From contig NC_072453.1 in NCBI RefSeq assembly GCF_027596085.1, positions 8,117,448-8,181,447 of the forward strand: a DNA stretch of 64,000 nucleotides, read 5' to 3'. Made by a program: the position numbers and the translations under genes. How positions within the stretch are numbered: position 1 is the first letter of the stretch; every line of letters starts with the position of its first letter. This document shows positions 45,201 through 50,019 of this stretch, one piece after another. Source of the stretch: Anoplopoma fimbria. Taxonomy: Eukaryota > Chordata > Actinopteri > Perciformes > Anoplopomatidae. Below the pieces are notes generated by a model. It had not been told where the DNA came from and ran no database searches. It saw only the letters and a list, made by a program, of their open reading frames with translations.

Positions 45201-47401
45201 GAAAAAGTTTTTCACATCCTAAGAGGCTTTAAAATATCATGTTTTTTGCTATCACTCCTGCATCACACGATCATGGATTTTATTTTTAGGGTATTCTGAG
45301 AATTTCTAATGATCGGACTGCACTTTAAAAAATCTTTATTTATGATTGAACAGTTGGGAACCCATCGACCACTGCAGACAGGAAGACATCTGTCTATGTC
45401 CTCTATATTCTAAATAACCAGATGAATAATACTCTTACTCTCAAACCTCTTCCCAACTTCAACTCCATCTCTCATTCCTCCATCCTCCGTTTTAATCGTC
45501 CTTTAACCCCCCATCCCTTCACCCCAGGGAGAGGAAGCCAAAAACATTCCTGGAGAGTCTGTGACGGAGGAGCAGTTCACAGATGAAGACGGGAATCTGG
45601 TCACCAGAAAAGTAACCGCCATCCTCACCCTCCTCCATCACCTGTCACATCATTATCCCACCGCTCACACACACACACACACACACACACACATTCTAGT
45701 AATATTCAAAATGGGAAAGTAGAGATTTTTTAAATATTTTAACAGAAGCCAGTGTCACTAGGATGCGGACAGTCAGACACACACAGATGCATGAACACAC
45801 ACTTTTACACAGTACAGTAATACAGTAATCTTATACACTTATACACACACCTCCTCATAAAATACTTTCCTACATCCCTCCCCCCTCCTCCACCCCCCTG
45901 ACATGTTCTGCCCCCTACAGGTGATCAGAAAGGTGGTGCGCCGTGTGTTCAACACGGAGGAAAGGAGGGAAAGTGAAGGCGAAGCTGTTACAGAAGAAGG
46001 AGCTGCTTCTGCTGGTGGTGCTACTGGTGGTGGTGCCGGTGGTGGTGGTGGTGGTGGTGGTGGTGGTTGGTGGAGCCGCCGCTGCTTCTTCAGCAGGAGG
46101 GAAGGGCAAGAAGAGGGGCAAGCGCTCCCGACAGGGCAACAAGGCTGAGAAGTCTGGAGAAAAAACTGAGGTTGGCGTTACAAAACCAACCGGCGAACTT
46201 AGTCACCTGAGCTGCTCTGGTTCACTTACACCTGCATGAAGCTGTAGTTGTGTGTAAATACTGATCACTCTGAGTTATAGGAACAGTCAGGAGCTGAAGT
46301 GAACTAGTGGTTGAGGATGTAGCTTCGAGTTTATGCACCAAGTGAGGACGAGCTGAGGCCAGTTGGTTCACTACTTATAATTAGGAGATGATGCCACCTT
46401 TATGTCAGACTACAATTTGAACCCTGCCCAGTCATAGCTTCTTTTAAATACTATATTATACATTACATATGCCACATATACAGACAGACTTCCAAGATCA
46501 GCATTAAGTCAGTTTCCATCATCTTGTTTTTTTACGTGCTGGAAAAGAAGAACTGCTGGAAATTCAAGTTTTTTATGCTTGACTCGTATGGAAAAGTTTA
46601 TTGATAGATGAAACAAACATTAATGCCACATTTCCATCATGTTTCCACATTGGTTTTCACTGTAGGTTTGATTTTACTGGCGCTCTTTAAATTACAGCAT
46701 CTTGTTGCACTTTATTCTTCTGCAATGGATAAATAGAAACCCAACAGGAGAGTTTGCTGTTTATGTCGATGAACCAACTTCTTATATTCACGTAACGGTC
46801 AGGAATAGAAATACGCATTAATTCACATTCCTTCTGACAATTTTCTGGAAATTCAGTTGAAATTTACGCTACATTTGGATGAAAAGCAGGTCATAAACAA
46901 TATTAAATAAGACGAGAGCAAAAGATTCAGGGAGGAACTTGTTGGCTCTTAGAATTAAGGTTGTGCTTCTGTGTATAGAAATGGATTGCAGTTTGTTGAG
47001 TGCTTTGTAATGAAGTATTGGAGTACTAACAATTGCTGTAGTACACATGTTGTAGTTTGCAGTTGTGTTGTGTGTGTTTCCTCTGTACTGCAGTGCATCA
47101 GTAGTACTACATTTTCTCTTTTAACATGTGTTGATGCATGTGTGATTTTAACTTCCTCTTTTCTCTCCTTAAACTCGTCTCTCTGGCAGCATGCTGCCTG
47201 TGATCTCCTCGACAGTAGTGCAGCGCGACTCTGCTTCATTAACACGTCACTGGTCATATTTATCCTGAACACAAAGCTAACTTTTGTTTTCTCTTCATTT
47301 GTTTTTTCTGTCTTTTCAAACCTGACTGATGTCCTCGTTCTCGCTCTGCTCAGCCTGGAGGCAACGGCACCAAGAAACAAGGGAAGAAGAGTCAGTCATA
47401 A
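1996..47401 (+). CDS. ank3: ankyrin-3 (ankyrin-G), 3' two thirds of the gene, multi-exon
   Basis: Ankyrin-G is a membrane-skeleton adaptor that links ion channels and adhesion molecules to beta-spectrin at axon initial segments, nodes of Ranvier and lateral membranes. Exons placed by translation and splice phase: 1996-2017, 3531-3654, 8213-8315, 10442-10548, 13099-13323, 14425-14523 (cassette), 16793-16947, 17625-17836, 17967-18174, 18956-19052, 19151-19379, 20031-20156, 21879-22001, 22524-22550 (microexon), 23189-23270, 24505-about 32199 (giant), 33923-33997, 35882-36013, 36225-36368, 41927-42647, 42741-42933, 43238-43321, 45528-45611, 45921-46170, 47354-47401. The protein matches the remembered ANK3 family in order: ZU5-ZU5-UPA, serine-rich giant exon, death domain, C-terminal tail. 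ANK3 is preferred to ANK2 because of the giant-exon blocks (for example [15 protein letters not shown]), the [10 protein letters not shown] segment after the death domain and the [16 protein letters not shown] segment. The membrane-binding ankyrin repeats lie outside the window. Which teleost ank3 duplicate this is cannot be told. Confidence 0.95.
2018..3530 (+). other. ank3 intron
   Basis: Starts gtgagt, ends ccttgtag. Short open frames here show no family resemblance. No other feature was recognised. Confidence 0.7.
3531..3654 (+). CDS. ank3: ank3 exon, linker between ankyrin repeats and ZU5
   Basis: The acceptor ccttgtag|GT and donor CAGAG|gtgaga enclose 124 nt, phase 1 in and phase 2 out. 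It encodes [20 protein letters not shown] and [12 protein letters not shown], near-identical to the segment that follows the last ankyrin repeat in vertebrate ANK3. It is shared by the long isoforms and by the short isoform that starts at 1996. Confidence 0.93.
3655..8212 (+). other. ank3 intron
   Basis: Starts gtgaga, ends caccaag. It contains a dispersed-repeat copy at about 5296-5700 and C/T-rich stretches at 6057-6260 and 8100-8160. No coding sequence was recognised. Confidence 0.7.
5296..5700. repeat. dispersed teleost repeat, copy 1 of 2
   Basis: It contains aagctgcactaatcaac, ctctcagctctatggagttt and a segment with aacaggcagct...acaaacaactct. A diverged copy of the same layout lies at about 41090-41740. 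I recognise the sequence as a repeat seen widely in fish genomes, but cannot give its class. Confidence 0.55.
8213..8315 (+). CDS. ank3: ank3 exon, serine-rich linker before ZU5
   Basis: This exon encodes [17 protein letters not shown] and [16 protein letters not shown], matching ANK3, and ends at ATG|gtacgt in phase 0. The start is set at 8213, after caccaag, because it restores SLRSF as in the mammalian protein. A second AG 15 nt downstream (cttcag|TTCTG, start 8228) is in the same phase and has the more typical CAG, so both may be used. The pyrimidine-rich stretch lies well upstream (8100-8160). Confidence 0.9.
8316..10441 (+). other. ank3 intron
   Basis: Starts gtacgt, ends ctccacag. AT-rich; no coding sequence, RNA gene or clear repeat was recognised. 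Confidence 0.7.
10442..10548 (+). CDS. ank3: ank3 exon, start of ZU5 region
   Basis: The acceptor ctccacag|CAT and donor TCTGG|gtaagc bound 107 nt (phase 0 in, 2 out). It encodes [19 protein letters not shown] and [11 protein letters not shown], which precede the first ZU5 domain in ankyrins. Confidence 0.95.
10876..11165. repeat. dispersed repeat with a nested second repeat
   Basis: The outer repeat begins tttgacattgtcggaaaata and resumes with ggttagcttagcttagcat and a CATCAACACGTCTAAAGC-like end. The inner part (about 10938-11060) begins actcagaatcagaagctg and contains acacatacaaggaaat, typical of a common fish retroposon tail. A second copy of the outer family lies at 47566-48060. Confidence 0.6.
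12502..12600. repeat. (TG)n microsatellite
   Basis: About 49 TG units with a few CG interruptions at the left end. Confidence 0.98.
13099..13323 (+). CDS. ank3: ank3 exon, first ZU5 domain with DAR motif
   Basis: The exon is 225 nt, phase 2 to 2. It encodes [18 protein letters not shown], then [20 protein letters not shown] and [20 protein letters not shown]. This is the ZU5-N domain that binds beta-spectrin repeats. The DAR triplet, which is known from mutagenesis of ankyrin-B and ankyrin-G to be needed for spectrin binding, is present (residues 127-129 of the isoform starting at 1996). A long pyrimidine-rich tract (about 12945-13095) leads into the acceptor. Confidence 0.96.
13324..14424 (+). 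other. ank3 intron before the cassette exon
   Basis: It contains a short diverged piece of the step-like TACTTAAGTA repeat family (about 14036-14180). No other feature was recognised. Confidence 0.65.
14425..14523 (+). CDS. ank3: ank3 in-frame cassette exon within ZU5
   Basis: This exon is 99 nt with acceptor gacacag|TC and donor GTTGG|gtagga, phase 2 to 2, so it can be kept or skipped without a frame change. It encodes [18 protein letters not shown] and [12 protein letters not shown]. Vertebrate ANK2 includes an equivalent segment (LHLP...[23 protein letters not shown]) at the same place, from memory. It repeats the pattern of the end of the previous exon (GEGLAS...[13 protein letters not shown]), so it looks like an old internal exon duplication. 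Confidence 0.85.
14524..16792 (+). other. ank3 intron after the cassette exon
   Basis: Starts gtagga, ends tttaccag. A short (TA)n run lies at 15825-15843. No other feature was recognised. Confidence 0.7.
16793..16947 (+). CDS. ank3: ank3 exon, ZU5-N continuation
   Basis: Acceptor tttaccag|GCC, donor GATGAAG|gtaaag, 155 nt, phase 2 in and 1 out. It encodes [20 protein letters not shown] and [12 protein letters not shown], the conserved ZU5 core of ankyrins, and ends in a GMDE loop that is split across the junction. Confidence 0.96.
16948..17624 (+). other. ank3 intron with a retroposon-like repeat
   Basis: The segment at about 17135-17290 (ggcaaggccag...atatagcacattt...caaggcaattcaaagggct) matches a very common fish retroposon-tail sequence, from memory. 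The rest is AT-rich. Confidence 0.6.
17625..17836 (+). CDS. ank3: ank3 exon, ZU5-N end to ZU5-C start
   Basis: Acceptor ccctgtag|AAC, donor CTGCAG|gtgagt, 212 nt, phase 1 in and 0 out. It encodes [20 protein letters not shown] and [20 protein letters not shown], highly conserved in ankyrins. Confidence 0.96.
17967..18174 (+). CDS. ank3: ank3 exon, second ZU5 domain
   Basis: Acceptor tctcccag|GCC, 208 nt, phase 0 in and 1 out. It encodes [32 protein letters not shown] and LRLLCSITG. The donor ACGG|gtgtgt is weak (no A at +4) and runs almost at once into a 66-bp TG microsatellite. Confidence 0.94.
18175..18955 (+). other. ank3 intron starting in a TG microsatellite
   Basis: The donor is followed after nine bases by (TG)n at 18184-18249. 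The remainder is AT-rich with no feature seen. Confidence 0.8.
18184..18249. repeat. (TG)n microsatellite next to a 5' splice site
   Basis: 33 TG units begin nine bases after the end of the ank3 exon at 18174. Confidence 0.98.
18956..19052 (+). CDS. ank3: ank3 exon, second ZU5 domain
   Basis: Acceptor gaccag|GTGG, donor GCCAG|gtgaga, 97 nt, phase 1 in and 2 out. It encodes [19 protein letters not shown] and [11 protein letters not shown], as in all ankyrins. Confidence 0.96.
19151..19379 (+). CDS. ank3: ank3 exon, ZU5-C end and UPA start
   Basis: Acceptor ctttgcag|G, donor ATAGAG|gtacat, 229 nt, phase 2 in and 0 out. It encodes [38 protein letters not shown] and [20 protein letters not shown]. 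This is where the ZU5-C domain passes into the UPA (UNC5-PIDD-ankyrin) domain. Confidence 0.96.
19380..20030 (+). other. ank3 intron
   Basis: AT-rich, starts gtacat, ends tctctcag; no other feature seen. Confidence 0.7.
20031..20156 (+). CDS. ank3: ank3 exon, UPA domain
   Basis: Acceptor tctctcag|GTT, donor GTCAAG|gtactg, 126 nt, phase 0 to 0. It encodes [20 protein letters not shown] and [14 protein letters not shown], the conserved UPA core. Confidence 0.96.
20157..21878 (+). other. ank3 intron
   Basis: Starts gtactg, ends ctctccag. Open frames inside it show no family resemblance; no feature was recognised. Confidence 0.7.
21879..22001 (+). CDS. ank3: ank3 exon, UPA domain end
   Basis: Acceptor ctctccag|GTG, donor AAAAAG|gtaagg, 123 nt, phase 0 to 0. 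It encodes [19 protein letters not shown] and [15 protein letters not shown]. Confidence 0.95.
22002..23188 (+). other. ank3 introns around the microexon
   Basis: Two introns (22002-22523 and 22551-23188) flank the 27-nt microexon. The first is strongly T-rich, as expected next to a regulated microexon. No other feature was seen. Confidence 0.7.
22524..22550 (+). CDS. ank3: ank3 27-nt microexon (EMESDAEDE)
   Basis: Exactly 27 nt lie between acceptor aaccag and donor gtaaac, phase 0 to 0, encoding EMESDAEDE. Some mammalian ANK3 isoforms carry an equivalent acidic insert (ETESDQDDE) right after the LPA-KK segment, and ANK2 has a related one, from memory. It is therefore probably a regulated acidic insert at the end of the UPA domain. 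Confidence 0.8.
23189..23270 (+). CDS. ank3: ank3 exon, RYSYL linker
   Basis: Acceptor gttgcag|ACT, donor GCACTGA|gtgagt, 82 nt, phase 0 in and 1 out. It encodes [20 protein letters not shown]. It can be spliced either to the giant exon (restoring IERST) or directly to the death-domain exon at 33923 (restoring [10 protein letters not shown]); both acceptors are phase 1. These are the known alternatives that make giant and small ankyrin-G. Confidence 0.94.
23271..24504 (+). other. ank3 intron before the giant exon
   Basis: Starts gtgagt. The last 150 bases are strongly T/C-rich up to acagcag. The giant frame remains open to 24384, but the ATG there lies in the pyrimidine tract and is not a real start. 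Confidence 0.75.
24505..32199 (+). CDS. ank3: ank3 giant neuronal exon (270/480-kDa isoforms)
   Basis: One open frame of about 7.7 kb (about 2565 codons) fits the size of the ANK3 giant exon. Its acceptor (acagcag|TT, phase 1) gives IERST as in mammals. The giant exon assembles the axon initial segment and nodes. Readable parts in order: a serine/proline-rich start (ITVPG, PIKTVV); [14 protein letters not shown]; a W-E-E-F motif at 26010-26021 resembling the GABARAP/LC3-interacting motif of ankyrins; [37 protein letters not shown]; several S-x-I/L-P tripeptides (28.2-28.8 kb and 31.5-31.7 kb) of the EB-binding type; an NGT/NGS repeat (29838-29915); and [20 protein letters not shown] to [15 protein letters not shown] (about 30.5-30.7 kb). 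The right end is uncertain: the frame runs on to a TAA at 32283-32285, and the best family fit is an AG|GCAAGG donor after 32199. Confidence 0.93.
26001..26045 (+). other. ank3: candidate LC3/GABARAP-interacting motif in the giant exon
   Basis: This encodes [15 protein letters not shown]. The W-x-x-F core sits between acidic residues, followed by a short helix-like stretch. Mammalian ankyrin-G and ankyrin-B carry a matching segment that binds GABARAP with high affinity and opposes GABA-A receptor endocytosis. Conservation here is judged from memory. Confidence 0.6.
29838..29915 (+). repeat. ank3: coding 9-nt minisatellite, N-G-T/S repeats
   Basis: Nine consecutive NG units lie in the giant-exon frame: AATGGx followed by ACC, TCC or TCx, giving NGT four times and then NGS four times. 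The unit is 9 nt, so copy changes keep the frame. I do not recall this repeat in mammalian ANK3. Confidence 0.9.
32200..32285 (+). other. ank3: read-through tail of the giant-exon frame
   Basis: The frame stays open for 28 more codons beyond the best donor candidate and then stops at TAA. If splicing fails here, the protein ends ...NQTSL without a death domain. Nothing in the tail is recognised. Confidence 0.4.
32286..33922 (+). other. ank3 intron between the giant exon and the death domain
   Basis: AT-rich; a T run lies at about 33549-33564. No coding sequence or recognised repeat. Confidence 0.7.
33923..33997 (+). CDS. ank3: ank3 death-domain exon 1
   Basis: Acceptor cgccacag|GCC, donor GGACTG|gtgagt, 75 nt, phase 1 to 1. 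It encodes [20 protein letters not shown], then LSWT, the start of the ankyrin death domain. Confidence 0.96.
33998..35881 (+). other. ank3 intron
   Basis: It contains (ATGA)n at about 34603-34620 and (TG)n at 35103-35128. No gene was seen. Confidence 0.75.
35882..36013 (+). CDS. ank3: ank3 death-domain exon 2
   Basis: Acceptor cgtttcag|AG, donor GCCACAA|gtaagc, 132 nt, phase 1 to 1. It encodes [20 protein letters not shown] and [19 protein letters not shown]. Compared with remembered mammalian ANK3, Q is replaced by F in DEIN(Q/F)IRVEN. Confidence 0.97.
36225..36368 (+). CDS. ank3: ank3 death-domain exon 3
   Basis: Acceptor tctctag|CGG, donor GATG|gtaaag, 144 nt, phase 1 to 1. It encodes [20 protein letters not shown] and [19 protein letters not shown]. 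The [10 protein letters not shown] segment is characteristic of ANK3 rather than ANK2. Confidence 0.97.
37382..37792. repeat. TACTCAAGTA-type dispersed repeat with inverted ends
   Basis: Starts gtggaaggtggaagtggag and ends tcttccaccactg, with stepwise tactcaagtacggtacttaag motifs inside. Related copies occur at 55640-56225, 56687-57600 (interrupted), 57715-58060, 58800-59035 and 61290-61962. It is a very common repeat in percomorph fish, from memory. Confidence 0.65.
39700..40440. repeat. long polypyrimidine (CCT/TCC-rich) tract
   Basis: About 740 bases made almost wholly of C and T on the + strand. The bias keeps two + frames open (256 and 168 codons of P/S/L), so the open frames are not evidence for a gene. 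It could form triplex (H-) DNA. Confidence 0.85.
41090..41740. repeat. dispersed teleost repeat, copy 2 of 2
   Basis: Contains ctttttagctgttttgagct, ggagttggtggagaccaaaa and ctgctgccgccaagtggcta. It shares its order of blocks with 5296-5700. Confidence 0.5.
41927..42647 (+). CDS. ank3: ank3 C-terminal tail exon
   Basis: Acceptor cacccag|GA, donor GGGAAG|gtggga, 721 nt, phase 1 in and 2 out. It starts [19 protein letters not shown] with [12 protein letters not shown], the counterpart of the LETPTGLHYTPPTP segment after the mammalian ANK3 death domain. It then runs through a serine/proline-rich stretch, a glutamate run near 42405-42430 and two similar acidic repeats ([20 protein letters not shown] and [20 protein letters not shown]). 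The rest is poorly conserved, as expected for the regulatory tail. Confidence 0.93.
42741..42933 (+). CDS. ank3: ank3 C-terminal tail exon
   Basis: Acceptor cctgcag|C, donor GTCCAG|gtgaga, 193 nt, phase 2 in and 0 out. It encodes [19 protein letters not shown] followed by a lysine/glutamate-rich low-complexity segment. SPDSLADS aligns with the SPDQCRDS segment of mammalian ANK3. Confidence 0.88.
43238..43321 (+). CDS. ank3: ank3 C-terminal tail exon
   Basis: Acceptor ttcgtcag|GAG, donor CTCAAG|gtgtgt, 84 nt, phase 0 to 0. It encodes [18 protein letters not shown], a basic strand conserved in ankyrin C-terminal tails. Confidence 0.88.
43322..45527 (+). other. ank3 intron
   Basis: It holds (TG)n at 44109-44137 and a dispersed repeat at about 44560-44770 (tctcagaccccagggtgata, then cccaaagatatttagtt). 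A related copy is at 48075-48340. No coding sequence. Confidence 0.7.
45528..45611 (+). CDS. ank3: ank3 C-terminal tail exon
   Basis: Acceptor accccag|GGA, donor AGAAAA|gtaacc, 84 nt, phase 0 to 0. It encodes [20 protein letters not shown] and GNLVTRK, a strongly conserved ankyrin C-terminal block. Confidence 0.93.
45612..45920 (+). other. ank3 intron with (CA)n
   Basis: Starts gtaacc; (CA)n at 45666-45692. No other feature. Confidence 0.8.
45921..46170 (+). CDS. ank3: ank3 penultimate coding exon, carries a one-base frameshift
   Basis: Acceptor cctacag|GTG, donor ACTGAG|gttggc. It begins [17 protein letters not shown], continuing the conserved tail, then runs into a GGT repeat (about 46014-46073). 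Both flanking junctions are phase 0, but the exon is 250 nt, one base over a multiple of three. Past the repeat, the family-like sequence [20 protein letters not shown] is in the next frame; the incoming frame instead reads [12 protein letters not shown] and stops at TGA 46146-46148. The extra base appears to be the second T of GGTTGG near 46070. It could be a sequencing error in the repeat, an allele, or a real change. Confidence 0.85.
46171..47353 (+). other. ank3 intron
   Basis: Starts gttggc, ends gctcag. No repeat or gene was recognised. Confidence 0.65.
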
Positions 47402-47426
47402 CAGTAGAAGCTCTCAACTAAACCAG
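47354..47426 (+). CDS. ank3: ank3 last coding exon
   Basis: Acceptor gctcag|CCT; it reads [15 protein letters not shown] and stops at TAA 47399-47401. Only 25 nt lie between the stop and the donor AACCAG|gtgaga, so the downstream 3'UTR intron should not trigger nonsense-mediated decay of the normal mRNA. The phase (0) fits the post-repeat frame of the previous exon, not the incoming frame. Confidence 0.8.
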
Positions 47427-48443
47427 GTGAGAGGTTGATATCTATTTAAATATAATCCATTAAAGTCAATGAATATAAATCTGTTAAGTCAAACCAGTAG
47501 AACGGTTCACAATGTTTGCTATTTAATGTTATTTTTGGAAATGTAAAATCAATTTACAACAACAAGCACTTCAGGGAGAAGTCTGACCTTCTAGGAAATA
47601 TGTTTATTTGCATTCTTGCTGAGAGTTAGATGAGAAGTACGCTAAATATAAAGCAAGAGGGGATTAGTTTAGTTTAGCATAAAGACCAGGAGCAGAGGGA
47701 AAATGTTAGCCTAAAAAAATCCCAAAATACACCTACCAACACCTCTTAAGTAAGTAAGTAAATAAGTAAGATTTTATTTATATAGCACCTTTCAAAACGA
47801 AGTTACAAAGTGCTGTACAGGATGCGGATCCACAAAAAGGATACGGAAAAATTTAAAATAATACAGAGAAATAAACAGCGTACAAATACAGTTAAATGCA
47901 GAAAAAATGATAATAAATAAAATAAGATAATAATACAATTACAGCCCCCTCTTAAGTTCACTAATTAACATGTTATATCTTGTTTGTTTAGTTTGTACCA
48001 AAACATATATTTAATATTTAGTGTAGTCAATCTTCTCATCTAATTTTCATCAAGAAAGCAAATATGCATATTGACTATTCCTTTTGTTTCATTATCGATT
48101 AGTTTGTCACATTTTTTTTGTTTGTTTAGTGAATAGAATGTCAGAAAATTGTAAAGAAATAACATTTAATATTAAGAGAATGCAAGGAATAAAAAAAAAC
48201 AGCCAAAGATATAAATTCAGTATTATATAAAACAGATAAGAGCATTAAGTCTTCTAATTTGAGAAGCTGGAACCAGCAAACGATTGATTTTTAAACATTT
48301 GCAATAAATAGACCAACTAATTGATTGCAGAATATCAGCCTTTTTACAGATCGAATCAGATCTGTTGAATTGAAGATCTAGAGCATCAATCCATCCGCAG
48401 AACCTCAGATTTTAATTCAGGTCTGTGTTCATTCCCCCTCCAG
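47427..48443 (+). other. intron in the ank3 3'UTR, filled with nested repeats
   Basis: Starts gtgaga, ends ccctccag. About 47566-48060 is a dispersed repeat interrupted by an insertion (47751-47947). About 48075-48340 is a copy of the repeat seen at 44560-44770. Confidence 0.65.
47742..47956. mobile_element. short retroposon-like insertion with 9-bp target duplication
   Basis: CCTCTTAAG occurs at 47742-47750 and again at 47948-47956, flanking about 197 bp that start taagtaagtaaataagtaag and contain attttatttatatagcacct and aaagtgctgtacagg. The outer repeat reads continuously across the site once one copy of the duplicate is removed. Confidence 0.7.
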
Positions 48444-49945
48444 GTCCACCGACGTCCACCTGCGACACCACAAACACCGACACCCTGGGAGGAAAAACAA
48501 GACTGGAAGCCTCGTCAATCGGCCCGAAAAACACGTGTCTGAAGCTTTCACTTACAACGCATGTTTTTTTTCAGCAAGACAACGCAAAAAACGAATTAAT
48601 TTTCTTTTGATTTCGCATGAGCATGTCACTCAAAACTCACTCACTGTTGGAAACAACAACACCGAAAAAGGACACGCATGGACGTGAGCTGGAGCTTTCT
48701 TATCTTCTACGAATGAAAAAGGCGCCTGTGTGACCAAAGACGGCACAAAACAAGGAAAACTAAACGCTGACAGATAAGGAAGACGTGTGATTCACTCGCC
48801 TTACATGGTCGATTTTTTTTTCCTCCTGGACCCGAAAGTATTGGGGTGTACCATGTGGTTCCTTTTTTTTTTCTTTTTTTAAATGAAATATAATATTAAA
48901 TGGGTGATTTTTTTTTTTTGTATATAAATGACACTGTATAAAATCTTGAAACAAAACAAAAAAAAAATCAGTAGCTTCACAGATTGTTTATGCACTGATT
49001 TGAGTTGATGAAGCTTTGCAGAGTCGGTGCATTTGTATTGAGAGGTCGACACTGTTTGAGCAGCCTTGAGTGTGCGACCTGACTTGCTCTTCCCAAACGA
49101 ATAACAAAAAAAAAAGCTGTACGTAAAAGAGAAACGAATGGATGACAAAAAAACAACTGCTTGATTTTACTCCACAGCTCCTTCCGCTCTTGTTTGTGGA
49201 ACTTTGTCTTCAGAGAGATGATATTTTGCTGCATGTGACGTCACTTTATTTTTAACGCTTTTTCATTTTATTTTCCTCCTAATTCAAAAGCACTGTAATA
49301 CAATTAGAGAGATTGGTACTTCTGTCCTTGTGAGCACTCATGATAACTCAAACATCCGTCATCTATATCTGTTTTTATTTTGTTTTTTTATGAAAAATTT
49401 AAACACACACATGCTTCAGGAAGGTACTGACGGTGTCCCCCAAATGTAACCTGCAGACTGGCACATTGTGTTATCTCCTAACTGCTAGCAGCCCCATGTG
49501 TGTGTGTGTGCATCAAATACAAATTCTATCTGTAAGCCCATAATGCATACTAGAAGTGTAAGTTTAAGCTTTAAGATCTGCTGTGATTTTTTTTAAAAGG
49601 GGACTTTTATTTTGGCGGTTTGATGACTTTTATCTTTATTTAACAGGTTCTAATTACATGAGAACAGCGAATCTTTTTTTAAGGCCCATTAATCCAATTA
49701 TTGTTCTTTTTATTAACGATTAAATCACAGTATTGATCACACATTTTTTAAAAATCTGATCTTTTGTTCCTGTGTAATTACTTTCTTTCTGTTTGTCTTT
49801 TTTTTTTTTTCATACAAAACCACCCTAAGCATCCATTGTTGATCATAAATTTGGTACCAACATGTATGAAAAACCAACATAGCCTACACTGGATGATCCA
49901 AGTAATTATTTAAACTGAAAAATAAACTGTGTTAAAACTGAACGT
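48444..49945 (+). other. ank3: ank3 3'UTR exon
   Basis: Acceptor ccccctccag|GTCC follows a good pyrimidine tract. The frame is non-coding after the upstream stop. The region is A/T-rich with long T runs and several ATTTA-like strings, and leads to the poly(A) signal at 49921. The right end is approximate. Confidence 0.65.
49921..49926 (+). terminator. ank3: poly(A) signal of ank3
   Basis: AATAAA is followed about 20 nt later by GT-rich DNA (gtctgtgagtgtatgttttt), a typical cleavage context. It is the last good signal before the Tc1-like element. Confidence 0.6.
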
Positions 49946-50019
49946 CTGTGAGTGTATGTTTTTGACACATTATGCAATCTCAATGTGCACCTAAACTTTG
50001 CCAATTCTGCGGTATAGTA

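Noticed and set aside
46971..47438. 155-codon + strand frame before the last ank3 coding exon
   Set aside because: It overlaps the intron and uses a different frame from the spliced tail; a leucine/valine/serine-rich chance frame.
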